DNA of 64,000 nt from Roseovarius sp. MMSF_3359 (GTDB taxonomy: Bacteria; Pseudomonadota; Alphaproteobacteria; Rhodobacterales; Rhodobacteraceae): the NCBI RefSeq assembly GCF_030733385.1, contig NZ_JASHJC010000008.1, positions 1-64,000 on the forward strand. The letters are read 5' to 3'. Position numbers and translations under genes: made by a program. Below the pieces are notes generated by a model that was not told where the DNA came from, ran no database searches, and saw nothing but the letters and a program-made list of their open reading frames with translations. Position 1 is the first letter of the stretch; each line of letters opens with the position of its first letter. Shown in pieces: positions 8,295 to 16,696 of this stretch.

Positions 8295-10288
8295 CCCGAC
8301 GGCTTAGCCCTGCCCTCGTGATCACGCTGAGCCTGGTCGTCATCACGATCATCCTCGGCACCTACGGGCGCGATCTTTCGAAGGCGCTTGATGCGCGCTG
8401 GCTGGTCAAATTCCCTTCCGCCTGGATCATCCCGTTCAAAACCTACATCTCGGCGGCTATGAAATGGCTCGTGGAAGAGGCGGCCATCGGCCCGCTTTCC
8501 TTCACCGATGTCACGCGCTCCATCGCCTGGCTGATCGAACAACCTTACCGTTTCGTGCTCTCTCTCCTAGGGGATGGCTTTACCACCGGTCAGGGCAACG
8601 CTGAGACCGTGATCCTGCCGCCGATAAGCTGGGTCGTGGTCACCGCAGCGGTCGTGGCGCTCGGGCATTACTGCCGCGACTGGATGCTGGCGGCGCTGGT
8701 TGGCGCCTGCTTCCTCTACCTCGCGATCTTCGGCCAGTGGGACAGCGCGATGGTCACCCTCGCCTCGGTCCTGATCGCCGTGCCGATCGGCGCGGGCGGC
8801 GGGCTTCTGATGGGCATCTGGGCCTATCGCCACCCGCGGGGCGAACGGTTCTTGATGCCGGTCCTCGACCTGATGCAGACGATCCCGATCTTTGCCTATC
8901 TCGTCCCGATCCTCTTCATGTTCGGCTTCGGCCCGGTCTCGGCCCTCGTGGCGACGATCATCTATGCCACCCCGCCAATGGTCCGCGTCACGATCCTCGC
9001 GCTCAAATCCGTCGATCCGGAACTGGTCGATTTCGGCCGCATGGCGGGGACCACACCACGGCAACTGATGTGGCGCGTGTTGGTCCCTTCGGCCTCCCAC
9101 AGCCTGATGGTGGGCGTTAATCAGGTCATCATGCTCACCCTCAACATGGTCATCATCGCATCGATGATCGGCGCGGGCGGGCTGGGATTCGACGTGCTGG
9201 CCGCGCTCAGGCGTCTTGATATCGGCGCGGGGTTCGAGGCCGGGATCGCCATCGTCGTGCTGGCCATCGCGGTTGACCGGCTGAGCCAGGCTTTCGCCGA
9301 ACGCATGGGGCAGATCCATCATGCACCCGAACACCAGTCGTGGATCGCCCGCCACAAACGCACCGCCATCGTTCTGGCGCTCCTCGCAATCACTTGGGCC
9401 TTTGGCCGGTTTGCCCCCGCGATCATGGCCTACCCAGAGGCGCAGACGATTACGACCGGCGCGTTCTGGGACGATACGGTCAAATACCTCAACGTGAACT
9501 TTTTCGACACGTTCGAGGCGATCAAGGTCTTCTTCCTCACCTATTTCCTTCTCCCCATCAAACGCACACTTCTGGGCATTCCCTGGCCCTGGACCATCGC
9601 CATGCTCATGCTTCTGGGCTGGCGCGCGGGCGGCTGGCGACTGGCGGTGCTCTGCGGCGGGCTGTCGGGCCTCATCGCCATCACCGGGCTTTGGTCCAAG
9701 GCGATGGTCACGGTCTATCTCTGCGGCGCGTCGGTCATCATCGCCACGCTGATCGGCGTTCCCCTGGGCGTTCTCGCCGCGCTCAACAAACGTGCGGGCG
9801 TGGTCATCAATGTGCTGATCGACACGCTGCAAACCTTGCCCAGTTTCGTCTACCTGATCCCTGTGGTGATGCTTTTCCGCGTGGGGGATTTCACCGCAAT
9901 GATCGCCATTGTGCTTTATGCCCTCGCCCCCGCCGTGCGCTATGCCGCCCACGGGGTGCGCAACGTGAGCCATGACCTGATCGAAGCGGGGATCGTGTCG
10001 GGCTGCACACCGCGGCAACTCCTGCGCCTGGTGCGCCTGCCGCTGGCCCTGCCCGAGATCCTGCTGGGCATCAACCAGACGATCATGCTGGCGCTGTCGA
10101 TGCTGGTCATCACCGCGCTCGTCGGCACCCGCGATCTGGGCCAAGAGGTCTATATCGCGCTGACCAAGGCCGACACGGGCCGCGGCATCGTCGCCGGTCT
10201 TGCCATCGCCTTCATCGCCATCATCGCCGACCGGCTGGTCAATGCCGGGGCAAGCGGCGCCCGCAAACGCTTTGGATTGGAGAGCTGA
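8291..10288 (+). CDS. Fused double-permease subunit of the betaine-type ABC transporter
   Basis: A 665-residue inner-membrane protein carrying two ABC-permease domains in one chain, where ProW/OpuAB normally has one. Each half has its own EAA-type coupling loop: DFGRMAGTTPRQLMWRVLVP near residue 250 and EAGIVSGCTPRQLLRLVRLP near residue 570. The two halves are similar in plan but divergent in sequence, so the transporter could assemble as a pseudo-dimer from one polypeptide with two ATPase subunits. Multiple hydrophobic segments are evident in each half. Start overlaps the ATPase stop by four bases; the kinase gene begins four bases after the stop. Confidence 0.9.
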   Translation: MTRRLSPALVITLSLVVITIILGTYGRDLSKALDARWLVKFPSAWIIPFKTYISAAMKWLVEEAAIGPLSFTDVTRSIAWLIEQPYRFVLSLLGDGFTTGQGNAETVILPPISWVVVTAAVVALGHYCRDWMLAALVGACFLYLAIFGQWDSAMVTLASVLIAVPIGAGGGLLMGIWAYRHPRGERFLMPVLDLMQTIPIFAYLVPILFMFGFGPVSALVATIIYATPPMVRVTILALKSVDPELVDFGRMAGTTPRQLMWRVLVPSASHSLMVGVNQVIMLTLNMVIIASMIGAGGLGFDVLAALRRLDIGAGFEAGIAIVVLAIAVDRLSQAFAERMGQIHHAPEHQSWIARHKRTAIVLALLAITWAFGRFAPAIMAYPEAQTITTGAFWDDTVKYLNVNFFDTFEAIKVFFLTYFLLPIKRTLLGIPWPWTIAMLMLLGWRAGGWRLAVLCGGLSGLIAITGLWSKAMVTVYLCGASVIIATLIGVPLGVLAALNKRAGVVINVLIDTLQTLPSFVYLIPVVMLFRVGDFTAMIAIVLYALAPAVRYAAHGVRNVSHDLIEAGIVSGCTPRQLLRLVRLPLALPEILLGINQTIMLALSMLVITALVGTRDLGQEVYIALTKADTGRGIVAGLAIAFIAIIADRLVNAGASGARKRFGLES

Positions 10289-10291
10289 GCC

Positions 10292-11161
10292 ATGAGCCAA
10301 CCCGATTTCCGCACCCTCCCCCTCTGGCAGGGAGAAATCACCGCGACGCCACTGACCGGCGGGATCACGAATGTGAACTACCTCGTCGAGGATGGAGCGC
10401 AGAAATACGTTGTCCGCGTGGGCGACGACATTCCGCTGCATCAGGTGATGCGGTTCAACGAGTTGGCCGCCAGCCGCGCGGCCCATGCCGCCGGATTGTC
10501 GCCCGCCGTGGTCCATGCCGAACCGGGCCTCACGGTGCTTGATTACATCGACAGCAAAACGTTGACCGAAGCGGATGTGCGCGCGCCCGAGATGCTGCCC
10601 CGCGCGCTTGACCTGGTAAAACGCTGCCACCGCGAGGTGCCCAAACACCTGCGCGGGCCAAGCCTCGTCTTCTGGGTTTTTCACGTGATCCGCGATTATG
10701 GCGCAACGCTGACGGATCGGGGCAGCAGCCAAACCGCGCTGATCCCCGAACTGATCGATATTGCTGGTCAGCTCGAAGAGGCGGCAGGCCCCTATGACAT
10801 CGTCTTCGGCCACAACGACCTGCTCTGCGGCAATTTCCTCGACGATGGTGACCGGCTCTGGCTGATCGATTTCGACTATGCCGGGTTCAACTCGCCACTC
10901 TTCGATCTGGGCGGGCTTGCATCGAATAACGGGCTGAGCGAGGCGCAGGAAGAGTGGATGCTTGAGACCTATTTCGAAGCACCGGTCACCGACGATCTGC
11001 GTCGCCGTTATTCGGCGATGAAATGCGCCTCGCTCCTGCGCGAGACGATGTGGAGCATGGTGTCGGAAATCACGTCGGAAATCGACTTTGACTACGGCGC
11101 CTACACCGCTGAAAACCTTGCACGATTCCGTGCAAGCCTTGAAACATTCAACCAAAGCTGA
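10292..11161 (+). CDS. Phosphotransferase, choline/ethanolamine kinase-like
   Basis: A 289-residue member of the APH/choline-kinase superfamily. The catalytic Brenner motif is H174-N-D176...N181 (FGHNDLLCGNF), followed by the metal-binding LIDFDYAG (D193, D195). The N-lobe has LTGGITNVNYLV (nucleotide-binding loop) and VVRVG for the lysine/arginine strand. It probably phosphorylates an alcohol-bearing amine that enters through the transporter encoded directly upstream; choline, a methylated ethanolamine or an analogue are candidates. The partner flavoprotein gene starts nine bases downstream. A DeoR-type regulator at the head of the operon is consistent with a phosphorylated inducer. The substrate is not established. 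Confidence 0.85.
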   Translation: MSQPDFRTLPLWQGEITATPLTGGITNVNYLVEDGAQKYVVRVGDDIPLHQVMRFNELAASRAAHAAGLSPAVVHAEPGLTVLDYIDSKTLTEADVRAPEMLPRALDLVKRCHREVPKHLRGPSLVFWVFHVIRDYGATLTDRGSSQTALIPELIDIAGQLEEAAGPYDIVFGHNDLLCGNFLDDGDRLWLIDFDYAGFNSPLFDLGGLASNNGLSEAQEEWMLETYFEAPVTDDLRRRYSAMKCASLLRETMWSMVSEITSEIDFDYGAYTAENLARFRASLETFNQS

Positions 11162-11170
11162 GGCACCGAC

Positions 11171-13615
11171 ATGGCTGATCTCCCCTCCACCGCCAAGGCC
11201 GTCATCATCGGGGGTGGCATCATCGGATGTTCCACCGCCTATCACTTGGCCAAACTGGGCTGGACCGACACCGTCCTTCTGGAGCGCAAGAAGCTGACCT
11301 CCGGCACCACGTTCCACGCGGCGGGGCTTGTGGGGCAATTGCGGTCCAACGCAAACATCACGCAGCTTCTGGGCTATTCCGTCGATCTCTACACCAAGCT
11401 CGAGGAGGAAACCGGCCTTGGCACCGGCTGGAAGATGAACGGGGGGCTGCGGCTGGCGTGTAACGAGGAACGCTGGACCGAGGTCAAGCGGCAGGCCACC
11501 ACGGCGCATTCCTTCGGGCTTGAAATGGAGCTGCTGACGCCCGCGGAGGCGCTGAAGCTTTGGCCGCTCATGGATATCTCTGATCTTGTCGGCGCGGCCT
11601 TCATGCCCACCGATGGGCAGGCCAACCCGTCTGATATCACGCAAGCATTGGCAAAAGGCGCACGGATGGCCGGCGCCACGATCCTTGAGGACACGAAGGT
11701 GACCGATCTGGAGGTCGAAAACGGCCGTATCCGCGCGGTCATCACCGATCAGGGGCGGATTGAGTGCGAAAAGGTGATCGTCTGCGCCGGGCAATGGACC
11801 CGCGATTTCGCCGCTAAATTCGGCGTCAACGTGCCGCTGGTGTCGATGGAGCACCAATATATGCTGACCGAGCCGATGGGCGTGCCCTCGAACCTGCCGA
11901 CGCTGCGTGATCCTGACCGGCTTTGTTACTACAAGGAAGAGGTCGGCGGGCTGGTCATGGGCGGGTATGAACCGAACCCGATCCCCTGGGCCGTGGACGG
12001 CATTCCGGAAGGGTTCCACTACACCCTGCTCGACAGCAATTACGACCATTTCGAGCAGATCATGGAGAAATCCCTGGGCCGCGTCCCCGCGCTTGAAACC
12101 GCCGGGATCAAGACGCTCACCAACGGGCCCGAAAGTTTCACGCCGGACGGTAATTTCATCATCGGCGAGGCGCCGGAACTCAGGAATTTCTATGTCGGCG
12201 CCGGGTTCAATGCCTTTGGTATCGCCTCGGGCGGCGGTGCGGGCATGGCGCTTGCCGAGTGGGCGCATAAGGGCGAGCCGCCATTTGATCTCTGGTCCGC
12301 CGATATCCGCCGCTTTGGCCGACCGCATTTCGATACCGACTGGGTCCGCACCCGCACGGTCGAGGCCTATGGCAAGCACTACACGATGGCCTGGCCGCAT
12401 GAGGAACATGATAGCGGCCGCCCCTGCCGCAAGTCGCCGCTCTATGACACGCTGGCCGAACAAGGCGCTTGCTTTGGCGAAAAGCTGGGCTGGGAGCGGC
12501 CCAACTGGTTTGCCGACGTGGCGGCTGGCGAGGCACCCAAGGATATCTACAGCTTTGGCCGCCAGAACTGGTTTGCCGCCAACGCCCGCGAACACCGCGC
12601 CGCGCGTGAGGCCGCGATCGTGATCGACCAGACGTCTTTTGCCAAATTTATACTCAAAGGCCCCGATGCGCAGGCGGCGCTGAACTGGATCGCAGCGGGC
12701 AATGTGAACAAGCCCGTGGGCGCGCTGACCTATACCCAGATGCTCAACGACAAGGGCGGGATCGAATGTGACCTGACCATCGCGCGGGTGGCGGAGGAGG
12801 AGTTTTACATCGTCACCGGTACCGGTTTCGCCACCCATGATTTCAACTGGATCAGCCGGAATATCCCCGAGGAGATGAATTGCCAGCTTTTCGATGTGAC
12901 CTCATCTAATGCTGTCCTATCCCTGATGGGGCCCGAGGCGCGCAATATCCTGCAAAAGGTCACCCGCGCGGATGTCTCGGACGCGGGGTTCAAATTCGGC
13001 ACGGTGCAGACCATCGGCATCGCCGGATGCCCGGTGCAGGCGCTCAGGATCACCTATGTGGGCGAATTGGGGTGGGAGCTGCACCTGCCCGTCGAATACG
13101 CGCAGACGGTCTATGCCGCGCTGATGCGGGCCGGAGCGGATCACGGGTTGCTCAACGCGGGCTACCGGACAATTGAATCGCTTAGGCTCGAGAAGGGATA
13201 CCGCGCCTGGGGCTCGGATATCGGGCCGGATCACACGCCGTTCGAGGCCGGTCTTGGCTGGGCCACGAAACTACGCAGCAACACGGATTTCAAAGGCCGC
13301 GCCGCGACCGAAGCGCAACGCGCGGACGGGGTGCAAAAGATGCTGGCGACCTTCACGGTCGATCCGGATGTGGTCCTGCTGGGCCGCGAGACGATCTATC
13401 GCGATGGCGAGCGGGTCGGTTGGCTGACCTCAGGCGGGTTTGGCCACACGGTCGGCAAATCCATTGGGTTGGGGTATGTGCGGAACCCCGATGGCGTAGA
13501 CGCAGACTTCGTGATGTCGGGGAATTACGAGCTCGAAGTCGCGACCGAGCGCTTCCCCGCGCAGGTCCATCTGCAGCCGCTCTATGACCCGGAGATGACC
13601 CGCGTGAAGGCCTGA
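11171..13615 (+). CDS. GcvT-type FAD-dependent oxidoreductase (dimethylglycine/sarcosine dehydrogenase-like)
   Basis: An 814-residue two-part flavoenzyme. Residues about 10-380 are a DAO-type FAD domain with the dinucleotide motif IGGGIIGCSTAYHLAKLG (about 13-30) and SGTTFHAAGL, whose His49 matches the covalent FAD attachment site of dimethylglycine and sarcosine dehydrogenases. About 430-800 are aminomethyltransferase (GcvT) domains that usually pass the oxidised methyl group to tetrahydrofolate, with GELGWELHLPVEY characteristic of GcvT. It should oxidatively demethylate an N-methylated amine. Its position last in a transporter-kinase operon suggests it acts on the imported compound or a product of it. 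Confidence 0.9.
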   Translation: MADLPSTAKAVIIGGGIIGCSTAYHLAKLGWTDTVLLERKKLTSGTTFHAAGLVGQLRSNANITQLLGYSVDLYTKLEEETGLGTGWKMNGGLRLACNEERWTEVKRQATTAHSFGLEMELLTPAEALKLWPLMDISDLVGAAFMPTDGQANPSDITQALAKGARMAGATILEDTKVTDLEVENGRIRAVITDQGRIECEKVIVCAGQWTRDFAAKFGVNVPLVSMEHQYMLTEPMGVPSNLPTLRDPDRLCYYKEEVGGLVMGGYEPNPIPWAVDGIPEGFHYTLLDSNYDHFEQIMEKSLGRVPALETAGIKTLTNGPESFTPDGNFIIGEAPELRNFYVGAGFNAFGIASGGGAGMALAEWAHKGEPPFDLWSADIRRFGRPHFDTDWVRTRTVEAYGKHYTMAWPHEEHDSGRPCRKSPLYDTLAEQGACFGEKLGWERPNWFADVAAGEAPKDIYSFGRQNWFAANAREHRAAREAAIVIDQTSFAKFILKGPDAQAALNWIAAGNVNKPVGALTYTQMLNDKGGIECDLTIARVAEEEFYIVTGTGFATHDFNWISRNIPEEMNCQLFDVTSSNAVLSLMGPEARNILQKVTRADVSDAGFKFGTVQTIGIAGCPVQALRITYVGELGWELHLPVEYAQTVYAALMRAGADHGLLNAGYRTIESLRLEKGYRAWGSDIGPDHTPFEAGLGWATKLRSNTDFKGRAATEAQRADGVQKMLATFTVDPDVVLLGRETIYRDGERVGWLTSGGFGHTVGKSIGLGYVRNPDGVDADFVMSGNYELEVATERFPAQVHLQPLYDPEMTRVKA

Positions 13616-13706
13616 TCCCGGCAGTCACCAACCGAAAGGGTTGCAGCGGCAACAATCCCACCGTGCCTGCGCGCCGCATCCGGAATTGCCCATTTCGGGG
13701 CATGGC

Positions 13707-14603
13707 TCAGTTCAGCAGGATGAGGCCCAGAATACTGGCGCTGAGCAGCGCGATGCCAAGTGCCTCGCGGCCCGCGATCTTTTCGCGGAAGAAAAGCACC
13801 GACGCCATGAGCGAAAAGATCACCTCGATCTGCCCGACGGCAAAGACATAGGCCGCGTTCTGCAAGGTGAAAGCCGTGAACCAGCAGAGCGAGCCTGCCA
13901 TGCCGGTGAGCCCCATCCAGACCGCGGTGCGCCGGGCCGCGATGACGCGGGTGATCTCGCCCTTTTCCCGCCAGGCCAGCCAACCCGCCATGCCCAAAGC
14001 CTGCGCGGTGGTCACGATGGCCAGCGATATGCAGGCGCGCAGGAACGGATCATCGCTGGCGATCTCCAGCGTGGCACCGCGATACCCCACCGCCGAGATG
14101 GCGAAGAGCGCCCCGGACGCAAGGCCCAGACCCGCCGCCTTGTTGAAAAGCCGCGCCCCCTGCCCCGCGATGCGGTTGTCCGACAGGATCAGCACCCCCA
14201 GCAGGCCGATGACGATCGCGATGAACCCCGGCAGGCTGATCCGGTCACCCAGGACCAGCAGGCCGACCAGCGCCGTCTGGATCACCTCGGTCTTCTTGAA
14301 GGTGATGCCCACGGCGAAGTTCCGCTGCGCGAAAAGCGCCACGACGCACCAGGTGGCGAGGATCTGCGCCAGTCCACCGCTCAGCGCGTAAATCCAAAAA
14401 AGCCCGCCATAGGACGGCCATCCGGCGCCCGCGTGGAGCACGTAGGCCAGGGCCAACGTGACGACGAATGGCATCGAATAGACAAACCGCGCAAAGGTGG
14501 CCCCGCCGGTGCTGAGCGTGCCCATGCTGAGGTGTTTTTGCAGCATGAAGCGCAGCGTCTGGAACGCGGCCGCAGCGATTGAGATGATGATCCAGGCCTC
14601 CAT
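13707..14603 (-). CDS. EamA/DMT-family transporter
   Basis: A 298-residue polytopic membrane protein of the drug/metabolite transporter superfamily with about ten hydrophobic segments in two EamA repeats (for example VFSLMASVLFFREKIAGREA at the C-terminal repeat). The start at 14603 (MEAWIIISIAAAAFQTLRF) is preferred; an upstream ATG at 14615 adds four residues. Convergent with the flavoprotein gene, it shares a strand with the desaturase genes upstream and is separated from them by 21 bases. Substrate unknown. It is only distantly similar to the two EamA proteins at the right end of the window. Confidence 0.86.
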   Translation of the reverse strand: MEAWIIISIAAAAFQTLRFMLQKHLSMGTLSTGGATFARFVYSMPFVVTLALAYVLHAGAGWPSYGGLFWIYALSGGLAQILATWCVVALFAQRNFAVGITFKKTEVIQTALVGLLVLGDRISLPGFIAIVIGLLGVLILSDNRIAGQGARLFNKAAGLGLASGALFAISAVGYRGATLEIASDDPFLRACISLAIVTTAQALGMAGWLAWREKGEITRVIAARRTAVWMGLTGMAGSLCWFTAFTLQNAAYVFAVGQIEVIFSLMASVLFFREKIAGREALGIALLSASILGLILLN

Positions 14604-14624
14604 GTGGCCCGTCATGCCCGGGAT

Positions 14625-15521
14625 TTACCGCTTGCGCCAGAGCGGATGCGGCACCGGGTCCTTGGCGCGCCAGAAATACTGGCGGAAAATCTGCCCGTAG
14701 GAGCGATAGATATAGCTGTCGTTGCGGCGGATGTACTTGTCCCGGTCGGAGCGGTAGAGCGCGGGCAGATCGTACCAGGCCACCTTGGGGTGCATGTGAT
14801 GAACGACATGCAGGTTATTGTTCAGAAAGAGAAAGCTCAGCGGTCCGCGATCTTCGACAATCGCTGTGCGGCCACTGCATTTCTCATGGGCGCGGTGTTC
14901 GAGAAAAGTGCGGATCTTGATGATGCCATAGCCGAAATAGGCCGCCACGAGATACGCCCATAATGGCATCGGCGACAGCCAGACCACCCACAGCACCACC
15001 AGGACGGACGGGACCTGCAACAGCCAGGCGCGTGTTACGTCTCCGTCGCCCGCGCGCATCGCCCTGAGATCGGCGCGCAGAAAGGCGGCAAACCCGATGG
15101 CCGGGCCAATCGACATGCGCCCCAGAAGCGTGTTGTTGAACATCAGGAGGCGCTGCACCCATCGCGGCTGACGCGCCCAGGTTTCGGGGTCGAGATAGTT
15201 GGATTCGGGGTCATCATACGGGTCGGTAAGATTGCTGTCCTGGTGATGGGCCAGGTGCAGGTCACGGAACCGGCGATAGGGCACCAGGAGCCCGAGGCAA
15301 GGAAACCCGATCCCCTCATTGATCCGCTCGTTGCGGAACGGATGGCCATGGATCATTTCGTGGGTCAGCGACGAATGCAGCGCGATGAAAATCGTCGCCG
15401 TGGCCACCCCGAGCGGCAGCCAGATCGCCGCCAGCCAGAAGACCGACACACCCCATCCTGCATAGCAGGCTATCAGCAGGGCCAGCGTGGGCCATTCAAC
15501 CTTTGCCGGCGCCCTAGTCAT
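14625..15521 (-). CDS. Membrane fatty acid desaturase/hydroxylase-family protein
   Basis: A 298-residue integral membrane di-iron enzyme. Three histidine boxes are visible: HSSLTHEMIHGHP, HLAHHQDSN and HVVHHMHPKVAWY, with another His in LEHRAHEKC. Four or so hydrophobic segments flank them. This pattern is that of fatty acid desaturases and the related beta-carotene/alkane hydroxylases; the acyl substrate cannot be told. Start at 15521 (MTRAPAKVEW) overlaps the end of the DUF2061 gene by eight bases, so the two are translationally coupled. An EamA transporter gene follows on the same strand. Confidence 0.87.
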   Translation of the reverse strand: MTRAPAKVEWPTLALLIACYAGWGVSVFWLAAIWLPLGVATATIFIALHSSLTHEMIHGHPFRNERINEGIGFPCLGLLVPYRRFRDLHLAHHQDSNLTDPYDDPESNYLDPETWARQPRWVQRLLMFNNTLLGRMSIGPAIGFAAFLRADLRAMRAGDGDVTRAWLLQVPSVLVVLWVVWLSPMPLWAYLVAAYFGYGIIKIRTFLEHRAHEKCSGRTAIVEDRGPLSFLFLNNNLHVVHHMHPKVAWYDLPALYRSDRDKYIRRNDSYIYRSYGQIFRQYFWRAKDPVPHPLWRKR

Positions 15522-15720
15522 GGGACCGCCCCCACCGAACATGCGCCCAGAAACGCTCGTAGACGAAATAGCAACTCAGCCCGATCACCGTGTTGATGAC
15601 CGCGATCGCCCCGCCCATTGTGGCCGATCCGGTCATGACAAGGCCCACAAGGCTCATCATCACCAGTCCCAACAGGTTCCAGGCCACCGCCTTCACCAGG
15701 GTGCGCTGTCTCGTCTCCAT
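15514..15720 (-). CDS. DUF2061 small membrane protein
   Basis: A 68-residue protein from ATG 15720 (preceded by GGGGAA), with two hydrophobic helices (AVAWNLLGLVMMSLVGLVM and GAIAVINTVIGLSCYFVYE) and the DUF2061 ending YERFWAHVRWG. A GTG start at 15744 is possible but lacks a better ribosome site. DUF2061 proteins have no established function. The eight-base overlap with the desaturase gene suggests a subunit or chaperone role for that membrane enzyme, which is inference. Confidence 0.82.
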   Translation of the reverse strand: METRQRTLVKAVAWNLLGLVMMSLVGLVMTGSATMGGAIAVINTVIGLSCYFVYERFWAHVRWGRSHD

Positions 15721-15825
15721 GAATTCCCCAAATCTTCCCTTCACGAATTTGTTACGACAGAAAATGACAGGAGGGGATTCCGTTTCTAGTTAACATTCCT
15801 CTGCATTGATGATAAAAATCACCAT

Positions 15826-16683
15826 ATGATGGAAAAAGCAGACAAACGGCTGCGCGCTCTCCTGTTTCGGTCCCGGCTGGGGGATGCCATGCGCGACCGC
15901 GACGTCACGCAAAGCGCATTGGCCCGCCGTGTGGGGGTGGACCGTTCGACCATATCGCAACTGCTCAAAAGCCAGGGCGCCCGCCTGCCCAATGCGCAGG
16001 TCGTGGCGGAATGCGCCGCGGCGCTTGGTGTCTCGGCCGATTGGCTCCTGGGGTTGACGGACCGCCCCGAGACAGCCGCCGACATCGTCGCCAACTCCAT
16101 GTCCCTGACCGAAGCACCCCGAGCGCTTGTCGATGAGCAGATTTTCCAGTGGCACAAGGAGGCCGCCGGGTACAAGATCCGCCATGTCCCTGCCGGCCTT
16201 CCGGATATGCTCAAAACCCGCGCGATGCTTGAATGGGAATACGCGCCCCATCTGGGCCGCTCGACAGATCAGGTCATCGGCGCGTCCGAGGACCGGTTGG
16301 AATGGATGCGCGGGGCGCAATCCGATTATGAAATTGCCCTGCCGATGTATGCGCTGACGAGTTTCGCCCGCGGCGAGGGCTATTACCGCGGTCTCGATGC
16401 TGACATTCGCCGGGGTCAGATCGAGCACCTTCTGGACGTCGCGCAGCAGCTCTATCCTCGGCTACGGCTCTACCTTTTCGATGCGCGCCGCGTTTTTTCC
16501 GCCCCGGTCACGATCTTCGGGCCGCTACTGGCCGTGGTCTATATCGGGCGCAATTACATGGCCTTTCGCGATACCGAACGGGTGCAGGTCCTGACCGCGC
16601 ATTTCGACCACCTCATTCGCGAAGCCGCCGTCACCGCTCGCAAATTGCCGGATTTCCTCAACGAAGAGTGTCAAATTCGATAA
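15826..16683 (+). CDS. XRE-family helix-turn-helix transcriptional regulator
   Basis: A 285-residue regulator with an N-terminal lambda-repressor-type HTH (about residues 14-75: VTQSALARRVGVDRSTISQL is the helix-turn-helix) and a long C-terminal region without an obvious known sensor domain but with a Trp/Tyr-rich core (QIFQWHKEAAGYK, EWEYAPHLG). ATG at 15826 and 15829 are both possible. It is divergent from the DUF2061-desaturase unit, and the 105-base gap is AT-rich (TTAACATTCC, ATGATAAAAATC), so control of those genes is plausible. Confidence 0.85.
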   Translation: MMEKADKRLRALLFRSRLGDAMRDRDVTQSALARRVGVDRSTISQLLKSQGARLPNAQVVAECAAALGVSADWLLGLTDRPETAADIVANSMSLTEAPRALVDEQIFQWHKEAAGYKIRHVPAGLPDMLKTRAMLEWEYAPHLGRSTDQVIGASEDRLEWMRGAQSDYEIALPMYALTSFARGEGYYRGLDADIRRGQIEHLLDVAQQLYPRLRLYLFDARRVFSAPVTIFGPLLAVVYIGRNYMAFRDTERVQVLTAHFDHLIREAAVTARKLPDFLNEECQIR

Positions 16684-16696
16684 GCAGGAACGGTGC

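Noticed and set aside
8567-12838. Minus-strand open frame of 1423 codons antisense to the betaine-type operon
   Set aside because: Its translation is His/Gly/Asp/Arg-rich with no domains, and it covers several well-supported plus-strand genes; long antisense frames arise readily in GC-rich DNA with strong third-position bias.
5242-13615. Interpretation of the betaine-type operon as a homarine or ectoine catabolic locus
   Set aside because: The kinase plus GcvT-type flavoprotein content does not match what I know of those pathways, and no ring-opening or ectoine hydrolase gene is present.
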